A stretch of DNA of 64,000 nucleotides from Vreelandella halophila (GCF_019903425.1 NZ_JACHUZ010000013.1:1396285-1460284), one strand, 5' to 3'. Positions 30,058 through 40,024 are shown, numbered from the stretch's first letter. Numbers and translations are program-made. Notes: generated by a model from the sequence alone, not told the origin.

Positions 30058-31565
30058 TCCGTGTTGCGCTTCCGCCGTTGGCGGCCGAATACGATCATAA
30101 CGGCCGCCAGCGTTATGACCGGCCATGAGCCGGTGGCCATGAAAGGCGTGGTCCCGGTCATCGGCTGGATTTCCCCCTTTAGAACATCCCGTTCATACTG
30201 CCGGGCCCGGGTGCGGATGCGGCCTTCCCGGTCCACGATGGATGTGATGCCGTTGTTGGTTCCACGCAGCAGTTCCCGACCGGTTTCCAGGGCCCGCATG
30301 CGTGCGATCTGGTGGTGCTGGAACGGGCCGAGTGAGCGCCCGAACCAGGCGTCATTGCTCACCGTCATCAGGAAGCCCGTTTCCCCCGCGTTGCGGGCGA
30401 CGAAGTCCGCGTAGGCGATCTCATAGCAGATGGCCGGGTGGGTGCTGGTGTCGTCGAATGCCAATGGCGACTGGTTTTCCGGGCCCGGCCGGAAGACCGA
30501 CATGGGCAGGTTGAGGAATTCGATGGTACCGCGCAGCAGCGATTCCAGCGGCACGTATTCACCAAAGGGCACCAGCCGCTGCTTGTGATAGGTTCCCTGG
30601 CCGGGGCCTACCGTCATCAGGCTGTTGTGGAAGACCGGCTCCGGATAGCGCGGGCTGTTGCCGTACCAGGGAAGGCCGGTAACCAGGGTGGTTCCGGCCT
30701 TGAAGGCACGGCTTTCCAGTGCATCCAGGACCCGGGAGGCCTGCCCCTGGGTGGCCGGCAGGGCGGTTTCCGGCCAAAGGATGAGGTCCCGGCCCCAGAG
30801 CGGCTCGGTAAGCTCCCGGTAGATCCGGATCTGCTCCCTGAGCTTTTCCGGATCCCACTTGTCATGCTGGGAGATGTTGCCCTGGACGGCGGCCACTGAC
30901 AGGGGCTCTCCCTGTGGCTGTGTCCATTCCACCAGGTTGATCAGTGGGGCCAGAAGCCAGGGCAGCAAGGCCGCCGCGGTGAAGGCAATGGGTGCCCAGT
31001 ACGGCGCAGAACGGTAATGCCGCCAGGCGGCGACCAGCAGGGCCGCCGTGGCCGCCGTGATGAAGGTGACGCCGTGCACACCCAGTACCGGCGCCCAGCC
31101 GGCCAGTGGGCCATCCACCTGGGCGGTGCCGGCATAGAGCCAGGGAAAGCCGGTCAGCAGCCAGCCCCGAACCCAGTCCATCAGGACCCAGACCGCCGGG
31201 AACAGCCAGAGGCTGCGACCGGTGTGGCTGCCGGCCAGCCGGCCCCAGCACCAGAAGGCAATGGCCGGGAAGAGGGCCAGACCCATGGCGAAGAGCAGCG
31301 TCATGACAGCGGCCAGGGGCGCAGCCGTCATGCCGTATTCGCTGATGCTCACGTAGACCCAGGAGGCGCCGCTTCCGAACAGACCCAGGCCGAGGAACCA
31401 GCCATCGCGGAACAGGGGCTTCGCCTCCCGGCCGGTGCAGAGAAGCAGGATCAGTACGAGGGATAGCAGGGCAGCGGGCCACAGGTAAAAGGGCGCAAAC
31501 GCCAGTGTCTGGAGCGCGCCGATGGCGATCAGCGCGGGAATGCGGATAAGGCGGTTCTGGATCAT
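30054..31565 (-). CDS. lnt: Apolipoprotein N-acyltransferase Lnt
   Basis: Lnt adds the third acyl chain to lipoproteins, making them competent for Lol sorting. The 503-residue protein has several membrane helices in the first ~210 residues, then a nitrilase-like periplasmic domain with the catalytic triad Glu266 (LWPETALP), Lys328 (YHKQRLVPFGE) and Cys380 (AICYEIAY). A final membrane segment lies near the C-terminus. It follows corC in the miaB-ybeZ-ybeY-corC-lnt unit. Confidence 0.96.
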   Translation of the reverse strand: MIQNRLIRIPALIAIGALQTLAFAPFYLWPAALLSLVLILLLCTGREAKPLFRDGWFLGLGLFGSGASWVYVSISEYGMTAAPLAAVMTLLFAMGLALFPAIAFWCWGRLAGSHTGRSLWLFPAVWVLMDWVRGWLLTGFPWLYAGTAQVDGPLAGWAPVLGVHGVTFITAATAALLVAAWRHYRSAPYWAPIAFTAAALLPWLLAPLINLVEWTQPQGEPLSVAAVQGNISQHDKWDPEKLREQIRIYRELTEPLWGRDLILWPETALPATQGQASRVLDALESRAFKAGTTLVTGLPWYGNSPRYPEPVFHNSLMTVGPGQGTYHKQRLVPFGEYVPLESLLRGTIEFLNLPMSVFRPGPENQSPLAFDDTSTHPAICYEIAYADFVARNAGETGFLMTVSNDAWFGRSLGPFQHHQIARMRALETGRELLRGTNNGITSIVDREGRIRTRARQYERDVLKGEIQPMTGTTPFMATGSWPVITLAAVMIVFGRQRRKRNTD

Positions 31566-31578
31566 GGCGCGTCCGGCG

Positions 31579-32418
31579 TCATGCGATGGGTTTGACCTGG
31601 ATCAGGCGGATCTTGCGGTTATCGGCGTTCAGCACCTTGAACCGGAAGCGGTCCACGGTAGTGGTTTCACCACGTCTTGGGAGTCGGCCGAACTCCTTGA
31701 GCATCAGGCCGCCGATGGTGTCGAAGGCCTCCTGGTCCAGGTCCGTACCAAAGAATTCGTTGAACTCATCGATGGGCGTCTGGGCCTTGACCGCATAGAT
31801 CCCGTGCTCGCGCTCGCGGATGCGGTCGTCATCATCAACATCGTGCTCATCCTCAATGTCTCCGACGATCTGTTCGAGTACGTCCTCAATGGTGATCAGC
31901 CCTGCCACTCCCCCGTATTCGTCGACCACAATGGCCATGTGGTTGCGGTTTTCCTTGAACTCCTTGAGCAGCTGGTTGCAGCGCTTGCTCTCCGGCACCA
32001 CGGTGGCGGGGCGCAGGATATCGCGGATGCTGTCGCGGGTGAGGTTGTTGCGCAGCGCCAGTGGCAGCAGATCCTTCGCTAGCAGGATGCCGACGATCTC
32101 GTCTGAAGTGTCGCCGATGGCCGGAAACCGGGAGTGGGCGGATTCGATGATCTCGTTGATGTACGAAGAAGGATCCGCCTCAGCCTTGACGGTCACCATG
32201 CGCGAGCGCGGGATCATGATCTCTTCCACGCGCATGTCGGTGACCTGCATGGCGCCCTCAATGATGCTCATGGCATCGGAGTCGATCAGCTGCTGGAATT
32301 CCGCGTCACGCAGTATGCGCAGCAGATCTTCGGGCGTACGGGGGTCACTGGAGAAGGCCTGGGATAATCGCTCCAGCCAGGAGCTCTTCGTCTGGCCGTT
32401 GGATGAGTCGTCGCTCAT
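31579..32418 (-). CDS. corC: CorC/HlyC-type CBS-domain protein (YbeX)
   Basis: A 279-residue cytosolic protein with two CBS domains (MIPRSRMVTVKAEADPSSYINEI and the block with HMAIVVDEYGGVAGLITIEDVLEQIVGDIEDE) and a C-terminal CorC_HlyC domain ending FRFKVLNADNRKIRLIQVKP. It was once tied to magnesium/cobalt efflux; in E. coli YbeX acts together with ybeY/ybeZ in ribosome maturation. Its setting between ybeY and lnt is the conserved one. Confidence 0.93.
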   Translation of the reverse strand: MSDDSSNGQTKSSWLERLSQAFSSDPRTPEDLLRILRDAEFQQLIDSDAMSIIEGAMQVTDMRVEEIMIPRSRMVTVKAEADPSSYINEIIESAHSRFPAIGDTSDEIVGILLAKDLLPLALRNNLTRDSIRDILRPATVVPESKRCNQLLKEFKENRNHMAIVVDEYGGVAGLITIEDVLEQIVGDIEDEHDVDDDDRIREREHGIYAVKAQTPIDEFNEFFGTDLDQEAFDTIGGLMLKEFGRLPRRGETTTVDRFRFKVLNADNRKIRLIQVKPIA

Positions 32419-32451
32419 GGGGTCGCTGTCCGGATTCCTGTTCGCGGGATG

Positions 32452-32901
32452 CTACCGATAGGGGTCGGGAAAACCAAGTTCGGCAAGGAGACGCACTTCA
32501 ATATTTTCCATGGTTTCCGCCTCATCGGGGTCCTGATGATCGTAACCCTGAAGGTGAAGCATGCCATGAATAACCAGATGTGCCCAGTGGGCCCTGGACG
32601 TCTTACCCTGCTCCCGGGCTTCCTGTTCGACCACCCCAGCGCAGATGACCAGATCGCCGAGCAGGCCCAGTGAGACACCAGGGGGCGCTTCAAAGGGGAA
32701 AGACAGGACATTGGTAGCGTAATCCTTTCCCCGGTACTGCTGGTTCAGCTCATGCCCTTCCGCCTCGTCCACAACGCGCAGAGTGACCTCGGTTTCGCCG
32801 TGGCCCTGCCAGCCGTGTGCCGCCCAGGTCTCGAAATCCGCCTGGTCGGGTAGGTCCGTGTGCTCGGAGGCAAGCTGCAGGTCCAGGGTGACACGGCTCA
32901 T
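32452..32901 (-). CDS. ybeY: rRNA maturation endoribonuclease YbeY
   Basis: YbeY is a single-strand endoribonuclease needed for 16S rRNA 3' end processing and 70S quality control. The 149-residue protein has the metal motif [11 protein letters not shown] (H-x3-H-x5-H) and the [16 protein letters not shown] block. Its start overlaps the ybeZ stop region by 4 nt (ATGA), so it is coupled to ybeZ. Confidence 0.96.
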   Translation of the reverse strand: MSRVTLDLQLASEHTDLPDQADFETWAAHGWQGHGETEVTLRVVDEAEGHELNQQYRGKDYATNVLSFPFEAPPGVSLGLLGDLVICAGVVEQEAREQGKTSRAHWAHLVIHGMLHLQGYDHQDPDEAETMENIEVRLLAELGFPDPYR

Positions 32902-33869
32902 GCGTTGCGGTCGTCCCAGTCGTCGTAGGCTTCCACGATGCGCTGGACCAGCGGATGGCGGACCACGTCCTCGGCGCCGAAGTAGGTGATGCCGATGCCC
33001 TTGACCTCCCGCAGTACACGCAGGCAGTGCTCCAGGCCGGAATGCTGGCCGCGTGGCAGGTCGATCTGGGTGATGTCGCCAGTGATGATGGCGGTGGAGC
33101 CGAAGCCGATGCGCGTGAGGAACATCTTCATCTGTTCCCGGGTGGTGTTCTGGCTTTCGTCCAGGATGATGAAGGAGTTGTTCAGGGTGCGCCCGCGCAT
33201 GAAGGCCAGCGGGGCGATCTCGATCACGCCACGCTCGATGAGCTTGTTCACCTGCTCGAAGCCAAGCATCTCGTAGAGGGCGTCATAGAGCGGCTTGAGG
33301 TAGGGGTCCACCTTCTGGGAGAGATCCCCGGGCAGGAAGCCCAGCTTTTCACCGGCTTCCACGGCCGGGCGCACGAGCATCACGCGCTTGACCTCTTCCG
33401 CCTGGAGGGCCTCGACCGCACAGGCCACCGCCAGCCAGGTCTTGCCGGTGCCGGCCGGGCCCACGCCGAAGTTGATGTCATGGGTGCGGATGGCGTGCAC
33501 GTAGCGCTGCTGGTTCTCGCCCCGGGGCTGGATCTTCAGCCGGGGCGTCTCAATCACCTGCTGGGCGCCGTCGTAATCACTGGTCTCGGGCAGACGCTCG
33601 AAACCGGATTCGCGGATGAACAGGTGGACCGTGTCCGGGTCGATGTCGTCACTGGCCTCGGTTTCCCGATACAGGTGTTTCAGCACTTCCATGGCGGCGG
33701 TTGCCGCCTCGCCGTCACCGGTGATCCGGAAGTGATGCCCCCGGTAGCCGATGCGCACGCCCATGCGCTTTTCAATGTGCTTGAGGTGTTCGTCGAACTG
33801 GCCGCAGAGGGCGGCCAGGCGCTCGGTATCGGCGGGTTCCAGCTGGAATTCTCGGGTGTCGGCGCTCAA
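32898..33869 (-). CDS. ybeZ: PhoH-like ATPase YbeZ
   Basis: A 323-residue PhoH-family NTPase that acts with YbeY in rRNA processing. It has an N-terminal KH-like region, the Walker [45 protein letters not shown], and Walker [12 protein letters not shown]. The start appears to be TTG (33869) behind a weak GAGG; no ATG is available upstream before the miaB stop. It sits 12 nt after miaB. Confidence 0.94.
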   Translation of the reverse strand: MSADTREFQLEPADTERLAALCGQFDEHLKHIEKRMGVRIGYRGHHFRITGDGEAATAAMEVLKHLYRETEASDDIDPDTVHLFIRESGFERLPETSDYDGAQQVIETPRLKIQPRGENQQRYVHAIRTHDINFGVGPAGTGKTWLAVACAVEALQAEEVKRVMLVRPAVEAGEKLGFLPGDLSQKVDPYLKPLYDALYEMLGFEQVNKLIERGVIEIAPLAFMRGRTLNNSFIILDESQNTTREQMKMFLTRIGFGSTAIITGDITQIDLPRGQHSGLEHCLRVLREVKGIGITYFGAEDVVRHPLVQRIVEAYDDWDDRNA

Positions 33870-33881
33870 TCGGGCCTCGGC

Positions 33882-35225
33882 TCAGTAACGGTTGTCATCA
33901 ATCATGACGCCGCGCAGTGAATTCGGCAATGCCTCGGTGATCTCCACGTCCACGAAGGAGCCGACCACGCCGGGCACCTCGGTGCGGAAGTTGACGACCC
34001 GATTGTTCTCGGTCCGGCCCTGGTACTCGCCAGGGTCCTTCTTGGAGACGCCGGTGACCAGGATGCGCTCGGTATTGCCCACCATCTTGCGGCTGATGTC
34101 CATGGCCTGCTGGTTGATGCGGTCCTGGAGAATCCGCAGACGCTCCTTCTTGACGTCCTCGGGCGTGTCGTCCGGCAGGTCCGCCGCCGGGGTGCCCGGG
34201 CGGGCGCTATAGACAAAGCTGAAGGAGACATCAAAGCCGACATCGTTGATCAGCTTCATGGTGTCCTCGAAGTCCTTCTCGGTTTCGCCCGGGAAGCCGA
34301 TAATGAAGTCCGAGGACAGGCTCAGGTTGGGGCGGATGCGGCGCAGCTTGCGGATCTTGGATTTATATTCCAAGGCGGTGTGACCGCGCTTCATCAGCGC
34401 CAGGATGCGGTCCGAGCCGGCCTGGACCGGCAGGTGCAGGTGGCTCACCAGCTCCGGTACCTGCTCGTAGACGTTAATCAGGGCGTCCGAGAACTCCACT
34501 GGGTGGGAGGTGGTGAAGCGGATGCGGTCGATGCCGTCGATGTCCGCCACCCAGGTGATCAGCTCGGCCAGGTCCATGGTGTCGCCGTCGAGGGTTTCCC
34601 CGTCGTAGGCATTGACGTTCTGGCCAAGTAGATTGACTTCCCGCACGCCCTGGCTGGCGAGGTCCCGAACCTCTTCAAGGACGTCCTCGACCGGGCGGCT
34701 CAACTCTTCACCCCGGGTGTAGGGGACCACGCAGAAGGAGCAGTACTTGCTGCAGCCTTCCATGATGGAGACAAAGGCCGTGGGGCCGTCCACGCCTGGG
34801 CCGGGCAGTTGGTCGAACTTCTCGATTTCGGGGAAGCTCACGTCCACCACGCCGACGCTGCCTTCGCTGTTGGCCTTGGTGATCATCTCGGGCAGGCGGT
34901 GCAGGGTCTGGGGGCCGAAGACCATGTCCACGTAGGGGGCCCGGTCGATGATGGCCTGGCCTTCCTGGCTGGCGACGCAGCCGCCGACGCCGATGATGGC
35001 GTCCGGGTTGTCCTTCTTCAGTTTCTTCCAGCGGCCGAGCTGGTGGAAGACCTTTTCCTGGGCTTTCTCACGGATGGAGCAGGTGTTGAGCAGCAGGATG
35101 TCCGCGTCGTCGGCGGTGTCGGTCAGCTCCACTTCGTGACTCTCGCGCAGGAGGTCGATCATGCGCGATGAGTCGTATTCGTTCATCTGGCAGCCGTGGG
35201 TCTTGATGAAGAGTTTCTTTCCCAT
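33882..35225 (-). CDS. miaB: tRNA-2-methylthio-N6-dimethylallyladenosine synthase MiaB
   Basis: MiaB is a radical-SAM methylthiotransferase acting on i6A37, the product of MiaA. The 447-residue protein has the N-terminal UPF0004 cysteines ([31 protein letters not shown]), the radical SAM motif [15 protein letters not shown], and a C-terminal TRAM domain. It heads the miaB-ybeZ-ybeY-corC-lnt unit and has a good promoter upstream. Confidence 0.98.
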   Translation of the reverse strand: MGKKLFIKTHGCQMNEYDSSRMIDLLRESHEVELTDTADDADILLLNTCSIREKAQEKVFHQLGRWKKLKKDNPDAIIGVGGCVASQEGQAIIDRAPYVDMVFGPQTLHRLPEMITKANSEGSVGVVDVSFPEIEKFDQLPGPGVDGPTAFVSIMEGCSKYCSFCVVPYTRGEELSRPVEDVLEEVRDLASQGVREVNLLGQNVNAYDGETLDGDTMDLAELITWVADIDGIDRIRFTTSHPVEFSDALINVYEQVPELVSHLHLPVQAGSDRILALMKRGHTALEYKSKIRKLRRIRPNLSLSSDFIIGFPGETEKDFEDTMKLINDVGFDVSFSFVYSARPGTPAADLPDDTPEDVKKERLRILQDRINQQAMDISRKMVGNTERILVTGVSKKDPGEYQGRTENNRVVNFRTEVPGVVGSFVDVEITEALPNSLRGVMIDDNRY

Positions 35226-35260
35226 GGTTGGCGGCGTTCTGTCTGGTTGGAAGATCGGCG

Positions 35261-35290
35261 ATTATAACGCCTGCGGTCTGGTTCTGTCAC
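35261..35290 (-). promoter_or_regulatory. miaB promoter
   Basis: On the minus strand GTGACA (35290-35285; five of six) and a perfect TATAAT (35266-35261) are separated by 18 nt. The -10 ends 35 nt before the miaB ATG. Confidence 0.72.
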
Positions 35291-35339
35291 AAACGTATTG
35301 GGTTGTCTCAGGCCTGTTGGCCGATTGCAGGCGTCGGAC

Positions 35340-35433
35340 CATGGGGGTCTTTTCCGGGACCGCTGTGAACCCATCCATGGGCGCTGGCGCGATGGCATCC
35401 CTGCCATCGAGCCTCCCGGAAAAGACCCCCATG
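35340..35433 (+). repeat. Palindromic three-stem element, copy 1
   Basis: Outer arms of 20 nt (35340-35359 and 35414-35433) are perfect reverse complements. The 54-nt core holds hairpin H1 CCCA-TCCA-TGGG (35370-35381) and hairpin H2 CGATGGCA-TCCC-TGCCATCG (35390-35409). The core is nearly identical to copy 2, on the opposite strand, and is related to copy 3; the arms are unrelated to those of the other copies. Confidence 0.85.
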
Positions 35434-35673
35434 CCCCAACGCTCATAGACAGTTGCTGTTCGCAGGCCCTCTCAGGGCCTCAACAGAAAGCTGTACCTCG
35501 CAGTGAAAGAATTCGGCCAGCGAGGGCTTAACAGGGGAGCTACCCTTGCCCGGAAGATTATTTCTGCTCTTGGCGAGTGATTGGTGTCTCGGCATTCACT
35601 GGATCTGCAAAGGCAAAGCAATGAGCTTCAGGCGGGAATGGATGCGATACCGACTCACCCAACAGCATTGCGG

Positions 35674-35766
35674 TGGGGGAGCCCTTTCAGGGAGGCTCGA
35701 TGACAGGATGTCATCGCGCCAGCGCCCATGGATGGGTTCACAGCGGTCCCTGAAAGGGCTCCCCCA
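35674..35766 (-). repeat. Palindromic three-stem element, copy 2
   Basis: The element is inverted relative to copy 1. Outer arms of 20 nt (35674-35693 and 35747-35766) are perfect reverse complements but differ in sequence from those of copies 1 and 3. H2 is CGATGACA-GGA-TGTCATCG (35698-35716) and H1 is CCCA-TGGA-TGGG (35725-35736), read on the plus strand. Compared with copy 1, the H2 stem has a G:C pair replaced by A:T on both sides. Confidence 0.85.
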
Positions 35767-35864
35767 GCGTAATGCCTGGCACTGGCCATCATGCCTGAGA
35801 CAAAACTTAAATTCCGGAAAGTCCCTGAACCAAAACCGAAACCATCCAAGCTGGAGACAACACC

Positions 35865-36884
35865 TCAGTCAGAGGAGTCGTCTAGATAACTCTGGAGTTG
35901 TTCCTTGAGGCTGCGGGGGACCTGGGTGATGATCAGGGCATCGCGGTCGCGGTCGTAGTGGACCGCCTGGTTCACCAGATCGGAAGAGAACGAAAGGCTC
36001 AAGCCGTTGCCCTTGCCGGCGATGCGGACCAGCTTGCGCACCTTGCGGCGGTCCGGGTGCAGCACCTGGTCCGGTCCCACTGCCTGGGATTCCGCCACAT
36101 GCTCGGCAAACCGCTCCGGCTGGCTGTCGTCGATGTAGCTGGAAAGCGCCGACAGGGGCACCGGCTCGCCCAGCGCCTCCTGCTCATTGCAGAACTCGAA
36201 CGCCTTGTGGCGAACGCTCTGGGCGTGTTCCGGCTCAGTCTGCTGCTGGGCGAACGACTCCACCGCTTCAAGGAAAGTCCGGGTCTCGGCCTCCACGTCC
36301 ACCTCCTGCTGGAAGCCTACCAAGCGCGCAAAGCACTTGCCGATCTCGCCCGTGCCGCGGCCCTGGAGCACCGTCAGGTAGTTCTCCGAGCCGGACTCGC
36401 CGCGCCAGTCCTCCAGCTCAACACGCGCCGCCAGGTTCAGGCGGGAGCGGCTGATGGTTTCGGTGGGAGCGAGCTCCAGGTTGGCATCCAGGGTAAAGAC
36501 CGGGTCCATCTCCAGGGCGAAGAGGTACAGTACCTCGCCGTCGGCCAGGGACTCATGGACGATGAGCAGCGGGCGCTCAGGGTCCGTGTCCGCGCGCGTG
36601 ATCTCGTCCTGCCACTGGTCCAGGAGCTGGTCGGTGAAGGCCTCAAAGCCCTGTTGGCCGTCCAGGTAGTTGCCGAGCCAGCCGCGTATGGGGTGGCTGC
36701 CGACGTCGTCCGAGAAGCGGCCGTAGGCCTTGCCTGGGCGGCTGTTGAACAGCTTCTTGAGCTGGCGGTGCAGGGCTTCGTAGTCACCACCCGGCTCGGC
36801 CATGGCCTCGCCGGCGTTGGTGCGCGCCGGTTGGCCGCCGCCGGGCAGGGTCGCCCGCATGAGCCGGAGCTGCCGAATGGCCAT
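35865..36884 (-). CDS. yejK: Nucleoid-associated protein YejK/NdpA
   Basis: A 339-residue protein of the NdpA family (37-kDa nucleoid-associated protein) found on the bacterial chromosome; its precise role is unclear. Features include a C-terminal conserved block LVRIAGKGNGLSLSFSSDLVNQAVHYD and the central GRGTGEIGKCFARLVGFQQEVD. It starts 3 nt after cysN, so it is carried on the cysDN transcript, an unusual partner for sulfate assimilation genes. Palindromic element copy 2 lies 98 nt past its stop. Confidence 0.9.
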   Translation of the reverse strand: MAIRQLRLMRATLPGGGQPARTNAGEAMAEPGGDYEALHRQLKKLFNSRPGKAYGRFSDDVGSHPIRGWLGNYLDGQQGFEAFTDQLLDQWQDEITRADTDPERPLLIVHESLADGEVLYLFALEMDPVFTLDANLELAPTETISRSRLNLAARVELEDWRGESGSENYLTVLQGRGTGEIGKCFARLVGFQQEVDVEAETRTFLEAVESFAQQQTEPEHAQSVRHKAFEFCNEQEALGEPVPLSALSSYIDDSQPERFAEHVAESQAVGPDQVLHPDRRKVRKLVRIAGKGNGLSLSFSSDLVNQAVHYDRDRDALIITQVPRSLKEQLQSYLDDSSD

Positions 36885-36887
36885 GGG

Positions 36888-38552
36888 TCAGCCCTGCAGC
36901 CGCTGTTCCCGGCGCAGTGTCTGAAGCAGCTCCTGCACGGCCTTGCTGATGCCGGCGTCATCGTCGGCACTGACGCTGTAGTCCGCCGGTGTGCCGCTGA
37001 TGCCAGCCGTGAGCACGATCAGGCCCTGGCTGCGCAGGACTTCGGCCATGTTGCCGCGGTCCTCCTCGGAATCCGTGTTGGTGTTGTCCAGCACGATGCC
37101 GGTCTTGCCCACGTCGAAGAGGCTGCGCTGCAGTGCCGTAGCCAGCTTGTCCGCCGCCTCGCCGCCGCAGTCGATGACCAGCGGCTTCTGGTCCAGCCGG
37201 CGCTGCCACTCCTCGATGGTGACCGGGTTCATCAGGCCTTCGGCGTCGCTGGCGGTGCTCTTGATCATGCCGGCGCCGATGGTGATGTTGGTCAGCCGGT
37301 CAATGATGATGAACGCGCCCGTGGAGCCGCAGTTCGGGTAGGGGTCGAACGCCAGCGGGTGGCTGACCGCGAACTCGCACAGGCCGATCTCGTTCAGGCC
37401 CAGTTCGCTGCCTTCCTGCTGTTCCAGGGTGTTCACGTCCGTCTTGTAGTGCACCCGGCGCATGGCGCCGGAGGTGTAACGCGGCCCCTGCTTGATGTCG
37501 TACTGACGGCCCGGGGCCAGTGGCTCATCGATCATCCAGACCACGTTGGCGTTGAAGGCCGTGGCCACCTCGGGCATGTTGCCGGCGTGCACCAGCATGT
37601 CGCCGCGGCTGACGTCGATCTCGTCCTTCAGGGTCAGGGTGACCGCCTGGTCGATATGGGCTGACTCCTGGTCCCCTTCAAAGGTAACGATCCGGTCCAC
37701 GCGGGTGGAGCGGCCCGAGGGCAGGGCAACCACTTCGTCGTCCGGCTTCACAACGCCACTGGCAATGGTGCCGCAGAAGCCCCGGAAGTCGAGGTTGGGG
37801 CGGTTCACGTACTGGACCGGGAACCGGAAGTGCTCGAAATCCTTGTCGTGGGAGATCGGTACGGTCTCCAGCACCTGCATCATGGGCTCGCCGTCGAACC
37901 AGGGCATGTTCTCACTGGGGTAGACGACGTTGTCGCCATCGAGCGCGGAGATGGGCACAAAGCGCACATCCTCCAGGCCGAGGTTGCCGCAGAAGTGCTG
38001 GTACTCCTCCCTGATCTCGTTGAAGCGCTGCTCGCTGTAATCGACCAGGTCCATCTTGTTGATAGCCACGACCACGTGCTTGATGCCCAGCAGCGAGGCC
38101 AGGAAGGAGTGGCGCTTGGTCTGGGTCAGCACACCGTGGCGGGCGTCAATCAGGATGACCGCGAGCTGCGCGTTGGAGGCACCGGTGGCCATGTTGCGCG
38201 TGTACTGCTCATGGCCGGGGGTGTCGGCCATGATGAACTTGCGCTTTGCGGTCGAGAAATAGCGGTAGGCCACGTCGATGGTGATGCCCTGTTCGCGCTC
38301 GGCCTGCAGGCCGTCCACAAGCAGCGACAGGTCCAGCTTCTCGCCGGTGGAGCCCACCTTGGAGCTGTCCGACTCCAGCGCGGCCAGCTGGTCTTCGTAG
38401 ATCATGCTGGTGTCGTGCAGCAGGCGACCGATGAGGGTGCTCTTGCCGTCGTCCACGCTGCCGCAGGTCAGCAGCCGCAGAAGTTCCTTCTGCTCGTGCT
38501 GCTTGAGATAGGCGTTGATGTCGGTGCCGATCAGGTCTGACTGATGTGACAT
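36888..38552 (-). CDS. cysN: Sulfate adenylyltransferase GTPase subunit CysN with degenerate APS-kinase-like tail
   Basis: CysN is the GTPase that drives ATP sulfurylase CysD to make APS. The 554-residue protein has G1 GSVDDGKST (31-39), G3 DTPGH, G4 NKMD and the two beta-barrel domains. E. coli CysN is about 475 residues and CysNC fusions about 630. Here residues ~440-554 resemble APS kinase CysC ([38 protein letters not shown]), but the P-loop GLSGAGKST is replaced by CGGEAADKL. The tail is therefore probably not an active kinase, and a separate cysC or APS reductase route is expected. Confidence 0.93.
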   Translation of the reverse strand: MSHQSDLIGTDINAYLKQHEQKELLRLLTCGSVDDGKSTLIGRLLHDTSMIYEDQLAALESDSSKVGSTGEKLDLSLLVDGLQAEREQGITIDVAYRYFSTAKRKFIMADTPGHEQYTRNMATGASNAQLAVILIDARHGVLTQTKRHSFLASLLGIKHVVVAINKMDLVDYSEQRFNEIREEYQHFCGNLGLEDVRFVPISALDGDNVVYPSENMPWFDGEPMMQVLETVPISHDKDFEHFRFPVQYVNRPNLDFRGFCGTIASGVVKPDDEVVALPSGRSTRVDRIVTFEGDQESAHIDQAVTLTLKDEIDVSRGDMLVHAGNMPEVATAFNANVVWMIDEPLAPGRQYDIKQGPRYTSGAMRRVHYKTDVNTLEQQEGSELGLNEIGLCEFAVSHPLAFDPYPNCGSTGAFIIIDRLTNITIGAGMIKSTASDAEGLMNPVTIEEWQRRLDQKPLVIDCGGEAADKLATALQRSLFDVGKTGIVLDNTNTDSEEDRGNMAEVLRSQGLIVLTAGISGTPADYSVSADDDAGISKAVQELLQTLRREQRLQG

Positions 38553-38587
38553 TGGATCTTGTCTCCGAAAAACCGGGTTGGGCGCGC

Positions 38588-39496
38588 TTAGAAGTAGCCT
38601 TCCTGTTTCTTCTTCTCCATGGAGCCGGCGCTGTCGTGGTCAATGACCCGGCCCTGGCGCTCGGAACTGCGTGTCAGCAGCATCTCCTGGATGATCTCGG
38701 GCAGCGTGTCCGCCTCGGACTCGATGGCGCCGGTCAGCGGGTAGCAGCCCAGGGTGCGGAAGCGCACGGACTTCATCTCGGGCTCTTCGCCCGGCTCCAG
38801 CGGCATGCGATCGTCATCGACCATGATCAGGGTGCCGTCGCGTTCCACCACGGGCCTTGGCTTGGAGAAGTACAGCGGCACGATCTCGATGTTCTCGAGA
38901 TGGATGTACTGCCAGACGTCCAGTTCGGTCCAGTTGGACAGCGGGAAGACGCGGATGCTTTCGCCCTTGTTGATCTGGCCGTTGTAGATGTTCCAGAGCT
39001 CCGGGCGCTGGTTCTTCGGGTCCCAGCGATGGTTCTCGTCCCGGAAGGAGTAGACGCGCTCCTTGGCGCGGGATTTCTCCTCGTCACGGCGGGCCCCGCC
39101 AAAGGCGGCATCGAACTTGTACTTTTCCATCGCCTGCTTGAGCGACTGGGTCTTCATCACGTCGGTGTGCTTGGCACTGCCGTGACTGAAGGGGCCGATG
39201 CCCTGCTTCACGCCTTCCTCGTTGATATGGACGATCATGTCCAGATCGTACTTCTCGGCCATCCGGTCCCGGAACTCGATCATTTCCTTGAACTTCCAGG
39301 TGGTATCCACGTGCAGCATCGGGAAGGGAATCCGGCCGGGCCAGAAGGCCTTGCGGGCCAGGTGGAGCATCACGGAGGAGTCCTTGCCGATGGAATAGAG
39401 CATGACCGGGTTGTCGAACTCGGCTGCCACTTCCCGCATGATGTGGATGCTTTCCGCTTCCAGCTGTTTGAGGTGCGTGAGGTTGTATTGGGTCAT
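38588..39496 (-). CDS. cysD: Sulfate adenylyltransferase subunit CysD
   Basis: CysD is the ATP sulfurylase catalytic subunit. The 302-residue protein has the PP-loop motif [21 protein letters not shown] and the [36 protein letters not shown] and [15 protein letters not shown] blocks. It precedes cysN by 35 nt. A TATAAT lies about 70 nt upstream of the start. Confidence 0.97.
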   Translation of the reverse strand: MTQYNLTHLKQLEAESIHIMREVAAEFDNPVMLYSIGKDSSVMLHLARKAFWPGRIPFPMLHVDTTWKFKEMIEFRDRMAEKYDLDMIVHINEEGVKQGIGPFSHGSAKHTDVMKTQSLKQAMEKYKFDAAFGGARRDEEKSRAKERVYSFRDENHRWDPKNQRPELWNIYNGQINKGESIRVFPLSNWTELDVWQYIHLENIEIVPLYFSKPRPVVERDGTLIMVDDDRMPLEPGEEPEMKSVRFRTLGCYPLTGAIESEADTLPEIIQEMLLTRSSERQGRVIDHDSAGSMEKKKQEGYF

Positions 39497-39566
39497 CGCG
39501 CTCTGTACCGCTGTTGACTCGGAATGGAACCGCTTCTTATAACAAACGGCTTCAACTGAACGCGGA

Positions 39567-39572
39567 ATTATA
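39567..39572 (-). promoter_or_regulatory. Candidate -10 of the cysDN-yejK promoter
   Basis: A perfect TATAAT on the minus strand, about 70 nt upstream of cysD. The -35 region is poor (TTCTTA or similar at 17-18 nt), as expected for an activator-dependent promoter such as those controlled by CysB. No CysB site can be called by eye. Confidence 0.5.
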
Positions 39573-39604
39573 CCAGAGCGTGAGGGCGAGTAAGAAGGGT
39601 CTGT

Positions 39605-40024
39605 TCAGGCGCCGGCCGAAAGTTGCTCATTGATGTAATGGTCGAGCATCGGGAGGGCGTCCTCCTCGAATTCCGCGAAGGACATGCCCACGTGGAAGCA
39701 GTCGCGGGCAATGCGGCGGACCGCCACTACGTCACAACGGGCGCGGATGCAGGTGCTGTCGGATTTGCCCAGGGGAATGGTAAAAACGACCTGGACCGGA
39801 ATGGCCATGTGGGGTGCCACAGGCTCACCATTGGGTACCAGCTGCTCAAGGGTGTCAGGGGCACACTCGATCTGGAGGCCGGCACGGGACAGATCGTTGA
39901 CGGTGCAGTTGGGCAGGGTTTCGCCGCCACGCTCAAGGAACGCTTCCAGATTCACCGGAATACGGTGGTAGTGGCGCAGGTTGGGGCGGCCTGTGAGGCT
40001 CGCGGATGTGGACAGTGCTGACAT
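39605..40024 (-). CDS. PilZ domain protein (c-di-GMP effector)
   Basis: A 139-residue single-domain PilZ protein. It has both c-di-GMP ligand motifs: RHYHR at residues 17-21 (RxxxR) and DLSRAGLQIE from residue 44 (D-x-S-x-x-G). The gene therefore encodes a likely c-di-GMP-binding adaptor; its output is unknown. It stands alone between cysD and gatB. A 7-bp inverted repeat lies directly upstream of the start. Confidence 0.88.
   Translation of the reverse strand: MSALSTSASLTGRPNLRHYHRIPVNLEAFLERGGETLPNCTVNDLSRAGLQIECAPDTLEQLVPNGEPVAPHMAIPVQVVFTIPLGKSDSTCIRARCDVVAVRRIARDCFHVGMSFAEFEEDALPMLDHYINEQLSAGA

Larger units (their letters stand above)
35226..35864. other. 639-bp gene-free gap with two palindromic elements
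   Basis: This gap lies between the 5' end of miaB and the 3' end of yejK. It holds the miaB promoter and two inverted copies of a ~94 bp palindromic element (35340-35433, 35674-35766). The 240 bp between the copies and the ~100 bp after the second show no recognisable gene; open frames that cross the palindromes are not credible. A small AGGCCCT/AGGGCCT hairpin lies near 35467-35483. Confidence 0.75.

Noticed and set aside
35340-35766. Palindromic elements as ordinary Rho-independent terminators
   Set aside because: There is no T-run on either side, copy 3 is inside an operon, and the two inner hairpins are unnecessary for termination.
35771-35795. A sigma-54 promoter (TGGCAC ... TGC) near the end of the gap
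   Set aside because: The GG-to-GC spacing is 13 nt instead of 10, and no gene follows in that direction.
35226-35864. A CRISPR array or insertion sequence remnant in the gene-free gap
   Set aside because: There are only two inverted copies, no regular spacers, no transposase fragment and no target-site duplication that I can see.
35546-35908. A 120-residue open frame in the miaB-yejK gap
   Set aside because: It runs straight through palindromic element copy 2 and into yejK; the translation is low-complexity and resembles nothing.
35898-37664. A 588-residue open frame opposite yejK and cysN
   Set aside because: It crosses two real genes and their junction on the other strand, and has no motif.
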